NCBI RefSeq assembly: GCF_000013885.1 | Contig: NC_007964.1 | Location: forward strand, 2,156,001-2,220,000 | Source: Nitrobacter hamburgensis X14 | GTDB taxonomy: Bacteria; Pseudomonadota; Alphaproteobacteria; Rhizobiales; Xanthobacteraceae | Direction of reading: 5' to 3' | DNA length: 64,000 nt | Shown: in pieces, positions 43,957 through 51,838 of the stretch | How the letters are laid out: each line of letters starts with the position of its first letter | Position numbering within the stretch: the first letter of the stretch is position 1 | The notes under the pieces: model-generated | What the model was told of the DNA's origin: nothing | Seen by the model: the letters and a program-made list of their open reading frames with translations, nothing else | Databases searched by the model: none | Program-made: the position numbers and the translations under genes

Positions 43957-46900
43957 CTACTTGCTGCAAATGATCTTCAAGTCGACGTCGACTGTCTGTT
44001 TCAAAAATGAAATAGCGGAGCCAAGAACCGACCTCTGACTTTGGCTTAGATCGGATTGTTTCACTCCGGGTTGAGCGATCACAACCTGGAAATCGATTGG
44101 CTTCAGCCGGCTTTTCTTTACGATCGAGCTCAGAACGGTGTTGTTGCCGACGATGAAGCGGGATCGATTTACGTTCCCGGAACCCGTCAACTTTTGCCTA
44201 GCCAGCATGTGGCGATTCAACGAGTTGAAATTTCCGCGCCAAACGGCCGACCTGACTGCCTGAGAGCTTACTTCCACGACATCCTTGACCCGCTTGCCTT
44301 CTGTGAGTCCGCCAGAAAACTTGCAGTGGACAAGCACGAGACGGATATGTTCGTCGGTCTCTTTCAGGCATATCAGATCGGCGGCTTCACCGGCGTCGTC
44401 GTCATTGAAAATGAGCTCGAAGTCCTCGTTTCGATAGTACTCTGCAACGAAGGCCTGGACCGAACGCGGCCGTTCGGAGCCTTTTTTCCAGATCGACTCC
44501 ACCGTGATATCGACCTGGGAAGCTGGCCAATCCCATCCGATCAACGAGCGATCGTCGATATCGATGTCGAGCGGTTGGTTCTGCGCATAGAGGAGATTGC
44601 CCTCAAGTTCTTTTAGGTCCACGTATCTCACGAGCAGCGGATAGCCGTCGAGATACTCCTGCAGCGGCTCTTCGCGCTGACCGACCTTGATGGTCAGGGT
44701 TCTGTCGATGGTGAACCGGTAGCCCTCGGCATCGTCGAACGTCAGTTTGACGACGGCGTCGATTTCGCCGGAGATTGAGACCAGACGGAACACGAGCTCT
44801 GCCGACATCGAGTTTTCTTCGTCGTGTTCCCATTCGCAGAACGTTCCGGGTATTTCGACGACGCCATTCGTCACGAAGAACTTTTCATCCGATAGTTTCA
44901 GGAGTTCGGGAGGCCACTCGACCGAAAGGACGGTCTCGGACGGAAACGATCCTTTGACCTCGGTTGGAATGAGCACGTTCTTCAGGATCAGCGACGCGTC
45001 TATGGCTGGATCGATCAACTTGCGGCCGACGGGCACAGCCCATTTCACGAGTTGGGGTATGGTCCCTTGTGCTTTCGACCAGACCCGTCCTTTCGCCGAG
45101 CAGCCGGGCGTCACAAGCGAACCGTTCTCCCAGCCGCGGCCGTCCATGTTGGACTTGGTGGCGTTGGATGTCTCAGTGATCGTCAGTGCGTCCTGCACAT
45201 CGGCTCCGGTGTACATGGCGAAGCTCATATTGCGGCGGCCATGCTTCCGGACACCAATATTGCTGAATATCAGGCGGTTGATTCCGCCAAGGCACCTGAA
45301 GACATCCTCTCCTTGGATGCGTTCTTGACCTCCCACAGCCTTCGCTAGGCCATCGTGCATGGAGTCTTTGTCGGAGGAGCTAATGTGAAGCAGTCGCTTC
45401 TCCTCGTCGTGGAAAAGGACGAACAGGTTCCACTGACGGTCGAGGATCTTCTTTCCACGACTCCAGCGGACCCTTTCCTCCTTCCGGCAGACGAAGAACA
45501 CCAGCTTAGCATCGGGATTGTACCATGCGGCATGCACGGTCACCGACTCAGGGAGGCCGGCCTGAAAACGCTTCGGAGAGAACACTTGGCACCGGAAGAC
45601 GATGGTGCTGAACTTCGGGCGCAGGAGACTTTGCGAAATTCGGAGCTCACTGACGTCCGATTCTTCGACGAGCGATTGTGAGGTCTTCAGGAATTCGATC
45701 AGTTCAGCATGTTCTCGGGCGGCCTTTGAGCTTTCTTCGCTTAGTATTGAATTCCAGTCTGCGTTCTCACTGTACAGGCGCTCCAGCTTGGTAGAGACCC
45801 GTGGATCCGCGATGTTGGCGATCACCGTTGCATCGCCGATGCGCTGCCCCGAGCTTCGCGTGAAGCGCCCGGTGAATTGCAACAGGACGGGCAGGCTTTT
45901 ATGTAGGTCGTGAAGCGCGGCGATCTTGAGCTCGGGCAGGTCGAATCCTTCACCGAGCATATTGACGCAGATGACGATTCGGCTTGTCGCGTCCCTGACG
46001 TTCGATAGTGCATCTGAGATGATGGAATCCGTCATCTCAGAATGGACGACGATGGGATTCATCTCAGGGGCGATGCGGGCGTAGATGTCTTTGATCTGTG
46101 CTCCTCGCGGTATCTTCGCGCAGCGGGCCATCAGACGGTGATTAAGTCCGGAAGCGAGATCATTCCTGAGGGCTTTGACCGCCTCTTCGGCGATTGCAAG
46201 GTCCGATTGTTCCTCGTCGATCTCGCTCACGGGAAGGAACCTAATCGGCTTGAAATATCCGTCGCGCTGGGCCGCGGCCAGCGGATAGTTGAAGATAACG
46301 CGGCCGTCGACCAACTTTCCGTCCTGCCGGAAGGGCGTGGCGGTGAACTGCAAAATATGGTGCTGGCGAAAGTGCGCGCGGAAGTTGGCCCATGTCCTCG
46401 ATGCGACATGATGCGCCTCATCGACGAAGAGGGAGCCGACCAGCGCAGCGATCTTTTCGAACATGGGCTCGGAAGAGTCGGCCCCGAGCGAGGCCATGAC
46501 TCCAATAACGACGTTCGCTCCCCGGATAAGGTCCAGATCCTCTTCCGTCGTCGGCTCCTTGGTGATCACACTCACGATCGGATTGTGGATGTCCTCGTCT
46601 ATGAGTTTAAGGAAGCGAAGCAGGCCGAGGCTACGGAATTTCCCGAGCGTCTGTACCCGCAGCGCATTGGAAGGCACTGCCACCAGGGTCGGCCCTCTAC
46701 GGTAGTTGATGACGGTACAGAGCATTGTTTCTGTCTTGCCCGTTCCAGTGGGCATGACCACCGTGGCGGTCTCGTTCGGAAAAATGCTCCAATGCGCGCC
46801 AATCGAGTGCAGCGCGCCTATTTGTGGAGGACGTAGGCCTTCGTTTCCCGGGGCGACGATCCCGTCAGCGTCGGCTTCTTCGGTCCTGAAGCGGAAGCAA

Positions 46901-47307
46901 TCTTTCCACGACGCTTCGATGCTTGCGGCGACCGCTGAAGCATTCGAGTGCATCCTGTCTTCGAAGTCCGCGAGCTTTTTATGCCATTGCCACCGGCCGG
47001 TGCCGTCCGTTCTACGCACGAGGACGGCTGTTATTCCGTCCGGTATCGACGCCAGCGGCTTTTCGACGACGACTATGCGGTCGCCGTCTCCGAGGTGATA
47101 GAGCTCGACGCTACTGCGTACCGAGACGGGTATCGTAGTGACCTCGTGGACGGTAGCAATGCGGGCAGGGGCGATTAGGCAGAAACGCCGGCCTATCCGG
47201 TGTTTCTGCTGATATTCGATTTCGGGCAGGTGTAGTGCCGCGCCGGTCGGAATGACCTTATCGGGGGCCTCACTATCGTCGTTGTGCGGCTCGCCAAGCT
47301 CAAGCAT
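43957..47307 (-). CDS. SF2 DEAH helicase with putative C-terminal nuclease
   Basis: A 1116-residue protein. The N-terminal 150 residues are unassigned. The helicase core has Walker A MPTGTGKTE (residues 185-193), DEAH box FVDEAHH (about 290-296), TATPFRQDGK and the second lobe NMLGEGFDLPELKIAALHD with TGRFTRSSGQR. Residues 480-880 are unassigned beta-rich sequence. Near residue 990 the pattern EAADLICLKETDEHIRLVLV then HCKF resembles the D-x(n)-[EH]xK nuclease core of Mrr/PD-(D/E)XK type; the catalytic assignment is uncertain. It opens a unit with the RES protein. Single-gene helicase-nucleases of this sort occur in defence islands. Confidence 0.8.
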   Translation of the reverse strand: MLELGEPHNDDSEAPDKVIPTGAALHLPEIEYQQKHRIGRRFCLIAPARIATVHEVTTIPVSVRSSVELYHLGDGDRIVVVEKPLASIPDGITAVLVRRTDGTGRWQWHKKLADFEDRMHSNASAVAASIEASWKDCFRFRTEEADADGIVAPGNEGLRPPQIGALHSIGAHWSIFPNETATVVMPTGTGKTETMLCTVINYRRGPTLVAVPSNALRVQTLGKFRSLGLLRFLKLIDEDIHNPIVSVITKEPTTEEDLDLIRGANVVIGVMASLGADSSEPMFEKIAALVGSLFVDEAHHVASRTWANFRAHFRQHHILQFTATPFRQDGKLVDGRVIFNYPLAAAQRDGYFKPIRFLPVSEIDEEQSDLAIAEEAVKALRNDLASGLNHRLMARCAKIPRGAQIKDIYARIAPEMNPIVVHSEMTDSIISDALSNVRDATSRIVICVNMLGEGFDLPELKIAALHDLHKSLPVLLQFTGRFTRSSGQRIGDATVIANIADPRVSTKLERLYSENADWNSILSEESSKAAREHAELIEFLKTSQSLVEESDVSELRISQSLLRPKFSTIVFRCQVFSPKRFQAGLPESVTVHAAWYNPDAKLVFFVCRKEERVRWSRGKKILDRQWNLFVLFHDEEKRLLHISSSDKDSMHDGLAKAVGGQERIQGEDVFRCLGGINRLIFSNIGVRKHGRRNMSFAMYTGADVQDALTITETSNATKSNMDGRGWENGSLVTPGCSAKGRVWSKAQGTIPQLVKWAVPVGRKLIDPAIDASLILKNVLIPTEVKGSFPSETVLSVEWPPELLKLSDEKFFVTNGVVEIPGTFCEWEHDEENSMSAELVFRLVSISGEIDAVVKLTFDDAEGYRFTIDRTLTIKVGQREEPLQEYLDGYPLLVRYVDLKELEGNLLYAQNQPLDIDIDDRSLIGWDWPASQVDITVESIWKKGSERPRSVQAFVAEYYRNEDFELIFNDDDAGEAADLICLKETDEHIRLVLVHCKFSGGLTEGKRVKDVVEVSSQAVRSAVWRGNFNSLNRHMLARQKLTGSGNVNRSRFIVGNNTVLSSIVKKSRLKPIDFQVVIAQPGVKQSDLSQSQRSVLGSAISFLKQTVDVDLKIICSK

Positions 47308-47535
47308 TTAACACTCCCGAAATGGATTTTCATTCTTCCAAATCAGATGGCAATCTCCGATTGATTCGGATCGGCTCAGCAATTGCGATTCGTGTCAATC
47401 AAAGATGGCTGGAAGCCGTTGGATTCAGGACTCGCGAAGGTCCAGTCAGGGAGTTTAGTCGGGCCTGAGAGCTTCGCCTCTTTAGCCAGAAATCGGTGGT
47501 AGATTTGCCTGCAAGTGGGGTCGGGGTGGCAAATA

Positions 47536-48819
47536 ATGAAAAACATAGTGATTTGCTGCGATGGGACGGGGAACGAGATTAGCGAGAATATTTCGAATGT
47601 TCTGAAGCTCTATCGCGTGCTTCGTAAAACCGGAAAGACCCAGCCGCACCAAGTGGTGTTCTACGATCCGGGTGTCGGCACGCTGGCACGACCCGATCCA
47701 TGGACCAAACTCAAGCAGGATGCCATCGCGGTGCTAGGGTTGGCGACAGGTTACGGCCTCGACGACAATGTCCTCGCGGCCTACGAGTTTCTGATCAATC
47801 AGTACGAGGACGGTGACGAGATCTATCTCTTTGGTTTCAGTCGCGGCGCTTACACGGTCCGCGTCCTTGCAGGCCTCATTCACAGGATCGGGCTTCTCTC
47901 GCCGCATCAGCGGAATCTCGCGGGCGCTGCGTTGACGGCGTACAAGCAGACAGGATCGGCTGCCGATCCCGTTCGGGCGGCAACGACAGAGGAATCCGAA
48001 GATACGGGAGAAGACGGTCAGTCTGTTGCCTCGACGAAGGACGACCGCGCGTCGCAGTTTGCGCGGATCGTTTCATCGAGATGGCCGACGATGAAATTCG
48101 TTGGGGTGTGGGACACAGTCGCCAGCGTGATCGTCCCGCGTCCGGACAGGTTCTACGCGTTCAGCCTGCAGACGCTGGCCAACACCAGAAGAAATCCTAG
48201 CGTTCGCATCTTCCGCCAGGCGATGGCGATCGACGAACGACGAAGAATGTTCAGGCTGGATGCCTGGGACGAGCCGCAGACCTTCATGCACAATAGGTTC
48301 AGCGCGACGAACAATGCGGAGCCGCAGAACGCGCAGCAGGTGTGGCTTTCAGGCGTGCATGCCGATATCGGGGGCGGCTATCCGGAACAGGAGAGCGGTC
48401 TCTCGAAATTTCCGCTGATCTGGATGATCGAAGAAGCGGTGAAGCACGGACTGGCCGTCGACTCCAGGACCGTGAACCAGTTGGCTTGGGGAGTGCAGAG
48501 AAAGGGAAGCCCGTTTAGCTACGTCCGACCTGATATCATGCGTGACCCACATGATTCCATGTCGACCGTCTGGCGCCTGGTCGAGCGGTTGCCGAAGGGA
48601 GACAAATACAAGGAATGGGCCACTCGAAAGTCGTTCCTCGGCCATTACATCCCCGCCGGCGAACCGCGCTTCATACCGCCCGAGGCATTTGTGCATCAAT
48701 CCGTCTTGGATAGGATGGCCGCTGTCGCAAGTTATCGTCCCGAGAACTTTCCGGAAACGCCTAAGGTCGTTCCGATGTCCGCAGGCCAAGCCGATGGGGC
48801 GGAACCTGACGTATCCTAG
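47536..48819 (+). CDS. DUF2235 hydrolase
   Basis: A 427-residue alpha/beta hydrolase of the DUF2235 family: KNIVICCDGTGNEISEN at the start, the nucleophile motif YLFGFSRGAYTVRVLAGLI near residue 108 (GFSRG, a GxSxG variant), KFVGVWDTVASV and SGVHADIGGGYPE with the catalytic-type His. Tle1 phospholipase effectors belong to this family, but no type VI secretion genes are near, so it may be a stand-alone lipase or a defence effector. The start at 47536 fits the family N-terminus; 47515 adds seven poor residues. It is divergent from the DEAH helicase. Confidence 0.82.
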   Translation: MKNIVICCDGTGNEISENISNVLKLYRVLRKTGKTQPHQVVFYDPGVGTLARPDPWTKLKQDAIAVLGLATGYGLDDNVLAAYEFLINQYEDGDEIYLFGFSRGAYTVRVLAGLIHRIGLLSPHQRNLAGAALTAYKQTGSAADPVRAATTEESEDTGEDGQSVASTKDDRASQFARIVSSRWPTMKFVGVWDTVASVIVPRPDRFYAFSLQTLANTRRNPSVRIFRQAMAIDERRRMFRLDAWDEPQTFMHNRFSATNNAEPQNAQQVWLSGVHADIGGGYPEQESGLSKFPLIWMIEEAVKHGLAVDSRTVNQLAWGVQRKGSPFSYVRPDIMRDPHDSMSTVWRLVERLPKGDKYKEWATRKSFLGHYIPAGEPRFIPPEAFVHQSVLDRMAAVASYRPENFPETPKVVPMSAGQADGAEPDVS

Positions 48820-48957
48820 AACGCCTTAGCGCCACCGCATCGTCGGAGCCACGTGCTTTAGGATCGATTCAATGACGTGCGCATTGTAGGCGACGCCGAG
48901 CTGGTTCGCGGGGCTCCGGTTCTTTTGCGATGCGTCGGCCCAATGGAGAAAGCCCTC

Positions 48958-49425
48958 ATGGCTGCGAGCGCCGGAATTCTGATGTACCGGCAGACAAGCT
49001 CCGGGCTCGAAGTCCTGCTGGTTCATCCGGGCGGGCCTTTTTGGCGAAACAAGGACGAGGGGGCCTGGTCAATTCCAAAAGGCAAAATGGATGAGGGCGA
49101 GGACGCGGCTGTGGCTGCGCGGCGAGAGTTCCTCGAAGAGACAGGTTGCGTTCTTTCAGGTCCTCTTGAGCCGCTGGGCGACATCCGGCAGCGCGGTGGC
49201 AAGCGGGTGACCGCGTTTGCCGTCGAAGGCGATCTCGACGTCGATGCGATCGTGAGCAACACGTTCGAGATCGAATGGCCGCCGAAAGGCAGGAAGATGC
49301 TGTCCTTTCCCGAGATTGACCGCGCTGCCTGGTTCGATCTGCCCACCGCACACGTTAAAATTCTTCAGAGCCAGCGGACACTTCTCGATCGACTCGTCGC
49401 CCATACCGCGGTCTCAGCTCCATGA
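48958..49425 (+). CDS. Nudix hydrolase
   Basis: A 155-residue protein with the complete Nudix box GKMDEGEDAAVAARREFLEE followed by TG. The N-terminus AASAGILMYRQTSSGLEVLL and WSIPKGKMDEGE match NUDIX proteins of the bis-phosphate type (DR1025/YjaD-like family). It hydrolyses a nucleoside-diphosphate-linked substrate that I cannot specify. GGAGAAAG before 48958 supports this start over 48943. The DUF1810 gene overlaps its stop by four bases. Confidence 0.85.
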   Translation: MAASAGILMYRQTSSGLEVLLVHPGGPFWRNKDEGAWSIPKGKMDEGEDAAVAARREFLEETGCVLSGPLEPLGDIRQRGGKRVTAFAVEGDLDVDAIVSNTFEIEWPPKGRKMLSFPEIDRAAWFDLPTAHVKILQSQRTLLDRLVAHTAVSAP

Positions 49426-49844
49426 CTAATTCCTTCAACCTCCAGCGGTTCGTCGATGCGCAGGCTCCGGTCTATTCGCTCGTTGTCGAGGAATTGCGCG
49501 GCGGCCGAAAGCGGAGCCACTGGATGTGGTTCGTGTTTCCCCAGATTGCCGGCCTCGGCCACAGCGCGATGGCTCAGCGGTTTGCTATCTCGTCGCGCGA
49601 GGAAGCGCTCGCCTACCTTGCGCATCCGCTCCTGGGATTCCGGCTGCGGGAATGCACGGCGCTCGTCAACGCCGTCGAGGGTCGGTCACTCCTGGATATC
49701 CTAGGAAGTCCCGACGACCTGAAATTCCGCTCATCTATGACGCTGTTCAATGCGGTCGGTTCGGATCCGGAATTCTCGGCGGCCCTGGCGAAATACTTTG
49801 ACGCGAAGGCCGACCAAAGGACGCTGGAACTGCTGTCCGGGTAG
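49422..49844 (+). CDS. DUF1810 family protein
   Basis: A 140-residue protein with the DUF1810 signature: FNLQRFVDAQAPVYSLVVEE, HWMWFVFPQIAGLGHSAMAQ and ISSREEALAYLAHPLLGFRL. DUF1810 proteins are linked to NAD-related or ADP-ribosyl chemistry by fold only; no activity is established to my knowledge. ATGA overlap with the Nudix gene suggests a two-gene operon, which may handle a nucleotide or ADP-ribose-type product. Confidence 0.85.
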   Translation: MTNSFNLQRFVDAQAPVYSLVVEELRGGRKRSHWMWFVFPQIAGLGHSAMAQRFAISSREEALAYLAHPLLGFRLRECTALVNAVEGRSLLDILGSPDDLKFRSSMTLFNAVGSDPEFSAALAKYFDAKADQRTLELLSG

Positions 49845-49918
49845 GACATTGGCCAACCATAACCGGGCGAGCGTCAACCTGCCCGCTGACCGGCATGCGA
49901 AGCTCGCCCGATCCCGCT

Positions 49919-49986
49919 ATGGAGGACCTAGAATTGCCGAAAGCCGCCATCTTCGACCTGGACGGCACGCTGCTGGACTCGGTGGA
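49919..49986 (+). pseudogene. HAD hydrolase N-terminal fragment
   Basis: From ATG 49919 the frame reads MEDLELPKAAIFDLDGTLLD and SVD, the DxDGT motif of HAD-family phosphatases. At 49987 it runs into the duplicated block and loses similarity. The rest of the gene is missing, so the block's insertion or a deletion removed it. Confidence 0.72.
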
Positions 49987-50284
49987 TCGACCAGATCATC
50001 TAAATCACTACGGCCGCCGACGCTCTGATAATGCGCCGATGCGAAGTCAAAGCGTTCCTCTAGCTCTTTCGCGATATCGATCATGACACGCCTCACTATC
50101 CCGAGTAGGTGTTGAACCTTCCATCCTTCTCGCCGCGCCGGTAGCCGTGCGAGATTTGCTTTTCCAAAAACTCGTTCGCAACGATCGTCGCTCGCAGATC
50201 GCCGTCGCAAGCCTCAATCGCCTGCGCGACTGCGACTCCAAACTGTCGCTTTCGGGCGATTAATCTTGTTTAAGGTTTGCCGTC
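49987..50284 (-). pseudogene. broken second copies of the two small hypothetical genes
   Basis: The paralogue of the 63-residue ORF starts at 50284 (MTANLKQD) but has TAA where copy 1 has CAA, and has lost one C downstream. The partner (MIDIAKELEERFDFASAHYQ) starts at 50092 and is cut after DLDDLV by the HAD junction. Both are inactive. Confidence 0.68.
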
Positions 50285-50467
50285 ATTCACCGCGGCGTGC
50301 TGTCCCAGCAGCTTCGCCATCTTGGTCAGATGTTCGGGGCCGTCGTCACCGCTTAGAATGCCCATGAGGCGCTTTTCGCGTTCACCATCCGCGATCAAGT
50401 TTATTGCCAGTCGCCTACGTGCATTGCCGCGACGATCTTCAAGGCATCGGCTTCGCCGCACAATCAC
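50270..50467 (-). CDS. small hypothetical protein
   Basis: A 65-residue frame (RRRLAINLIADGEREKRLMG, ILSGDDGPEHLTKMAKLLGQ, HAAVNDGKP) in the middle part unique to copy 2. Its stop overlaps the ATG of the next small gene, which suggests it was the first gene of that operon and was deleted from copy 1. The N-terminal start is uncertain. Function unknown. Confidence 0.45.
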   Translation of the reverse strand: MIVRRSRCLEDRRGNARRRLAINLIADGEREKRLMGILSGDDGPEHLTKMAKLLGQHAAVNDGKP

Positions 50468-50766
50468 CTTCGCGGCCGTACCACGTCGCGCTGGCTGACT
50501 TGTACGTCAGGGAGCATTGGGTAGACACCGTCTGCAAGCTCAACAGCATCCCGTTTGACGGGACTGGCGAACGCATCCAACGGGAGGGGACGTGGTGCAT
50601 CTACGAGTTCGCGGTGCAGCTTGATGCGATTCAGTTTGGGGACCGCTTTGAAGGGCGCTGGCTACGAGGCGAAGAATTCATGTATCCAGATCGGCCGAAA
50701 GGCTTACCGCAGCTTCGCGAGCCGCCTGATATGAATCGTTTTGGACGGCGACCGGGTGGAAGGTAA
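50404..50766 (+). CDS. conserved hypothetical protein
   Basis: A frame of up to 120 residues; the convincing part starts near residue 30: LADLYVREHWVDTVCKLNSI, then EGTWCIYEFAVQLDAIQFGD and RFEGRWLRGEEFMYPDRPKG. The DAI.F.DRF.GRW.RG..F.YP pattern recurs in small rhizobial proteins. Its start overlaps the opposite-strand small ORF by 64 bases, so the true start is probably later. The 3' end enters the second duplicated part. Function unknown. Confidence 0.5.
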   Translation: MPVAYVHCRDDLQGIGFAAQSPSRPYHVALADLYVREHWVDTVCKLNSIPFDGTGERIQREGTWCIYEFAVQLDAIQFGDRFEGRWLRGEEFMYPDRPKGLPQLREPPDMNRFGRRPGGR

Positions 50767-50841
50767 GTTAAAGAGGCAAACTGTGCTAAATCTCCACCCC
50801 GGGTTGCCCCTTTTAGTCAGACATCAATAGGAAAGAGGACG

Positions 50842-51231
50842 ATGATCGGATCATTGATGATGTGCGTGAGTGTGGTGATTTTGCTGGCCGGCATGATTGC
50901 CGGCATCACAATGGGGATTCAGCAGAACTTTGTCCTTGCGCCGGCTCATGCTCACCTCAACCTGGTCGGCGGCGTACTGCTGTTTCTGTTTGGCCTCTAT
51001 TACCGGGTGTTTCCGGCCGCAGGCCGAATGACGCTGGCCCGGATTCAGGGCTGGCTTCACATTCTCGGCAGCATTCTGTTTCCAACCGGAATAGCCCTCG
51101 TGCTTGTGGGCGGCAAGGCCTATATCGCAGCGCCCATCATCGGGTCGCTGGTCGTGGTGTTGGCCATGGCGCTGTTTGTGGTCGTGGTATTTCGCACCCG
51201 GGCGGCCGGTGACCGCGTCGCTGGCACATGA
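50842..51231 (+). CDS. small polytopic membrane protein, copy 2
   Basis: A 129-residue protein identical to copy 1 (25856-26224) up to FRTR, then AAGDRVAGT instead of TA. Four helices and the HAHLN motif are conserved. The changed C-terminus comes from the duplication boundary at about 51208. Identity at base level implies a recent copy or gene conversion. Confidence 0.65.
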   Translation: MIGSLMMCVSVVILLAGMIAGITMGIQQNFVLAPAHAHLNLVGGVLLFLFGLYYRVFPAAGRMTLARIQGWLHILGSILFPTGIALVLVGGKAYIAAPIIGSLVVVLAMALFVVVVFRTRAAGDRVAGT

Positions 51232-51540
51232 ATGTGATCCGGACTGCGCCTGGAAATCCGCGCGCTTTCCGTTCTGAAGATCGGCCACCAAACCGTGTAC
51301 CGTGGCGATGAACTCGGGATCCTGGAAGACGTCATGGTTCTCGTAACCGAGCCCTATCGCCAAAGCTCGCCGGGTCGTAATGCTGACTGGCTTTCCGGCT
51401 TCGACGCGCTGGATCGTGCGCACGTCTAGGCCAGCGGCGGCTGCCACCGCCTCCTGGGACCAGTGCGACGCCTCCCTGATACATTTCGTCCAAAATCCAA
51501 GGAGCTTGGGTTCGAGGGTGGTCATCGGTAACTCTGACAT
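51208..51540 (-). pseudogene. XRE-family regulator N-terminal fragment
   Basis: From 51540 the minus strand reads MSELPMTTLEPKLLGFWTKC, then a helix-turn-helix (WSQEAVAAAAGLDVRTIQRV) and GYENHDVFQDPEFIATVHGL. After about residue 100 it enters the duplicated block and becomes antisense of the membrane protein. The regulator is therefore truncated by the block; the 240-residue open frame is a chimera. Confidence 0.7.
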
Positions 51541-51838
51541 GGAATCTTGCCCTTTCGTTGATGATGCCATCAACCTGTCATTGGCTTCCGTATTTTGACA
51601 CGACAGCTTCCCGACAGGGCCCCGTCAACCGGAGGCACTTGGGTCGTCAACGTGCCAAGCAAAGCACGGCGCGGATATCCCGGCGTACCCGTCTGGCCTA
51701 ATCCTCTCGTTAAAGAGTTGAATAACCGGGAGTTTCTCTCAAGTCGCGAGGACAGAACTGCTGGCATTCTCTGATCTGTCGCGTTAATTGAAACCCCAAC
51801 CATCGTCCCCGTCGCGCCACGTATTCGAGGAAACGACC

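Larger units (their letters stand above)
49987..51208 (+). repeat. segmental duplication, copy 2
   Basis: This copy matches 25423-26221 in two parts (49987-50294 and 50716-51208) and contains a 421-base middle part absent from copy 1. On its left is a truncated HAD gene and on its right a truncated XRE regulator. The orientation is the same as copy 1. Confidence 0.85.

Noticed and set aside
46042..46836. A 264-codon plus-strand frame inside the DEAH helicase
   Set aside because: It is antisense to the conserved helicase core and has no recognisable sequence.
47515..48819. DUF2235 protein as part of a type VI secretion locus
   Set aside because: No VgrG, Hcp, Tss or immunity gene lies nearby, so the secretion role is not supported.
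50851..51573. A 240-residue XRE-family regulator
   Set aside because: Only the first 100 or so residues belong to the regulator; the remainder is antisense of the duplicated membrane gene, so it is recorded as a truncated pseudogene.
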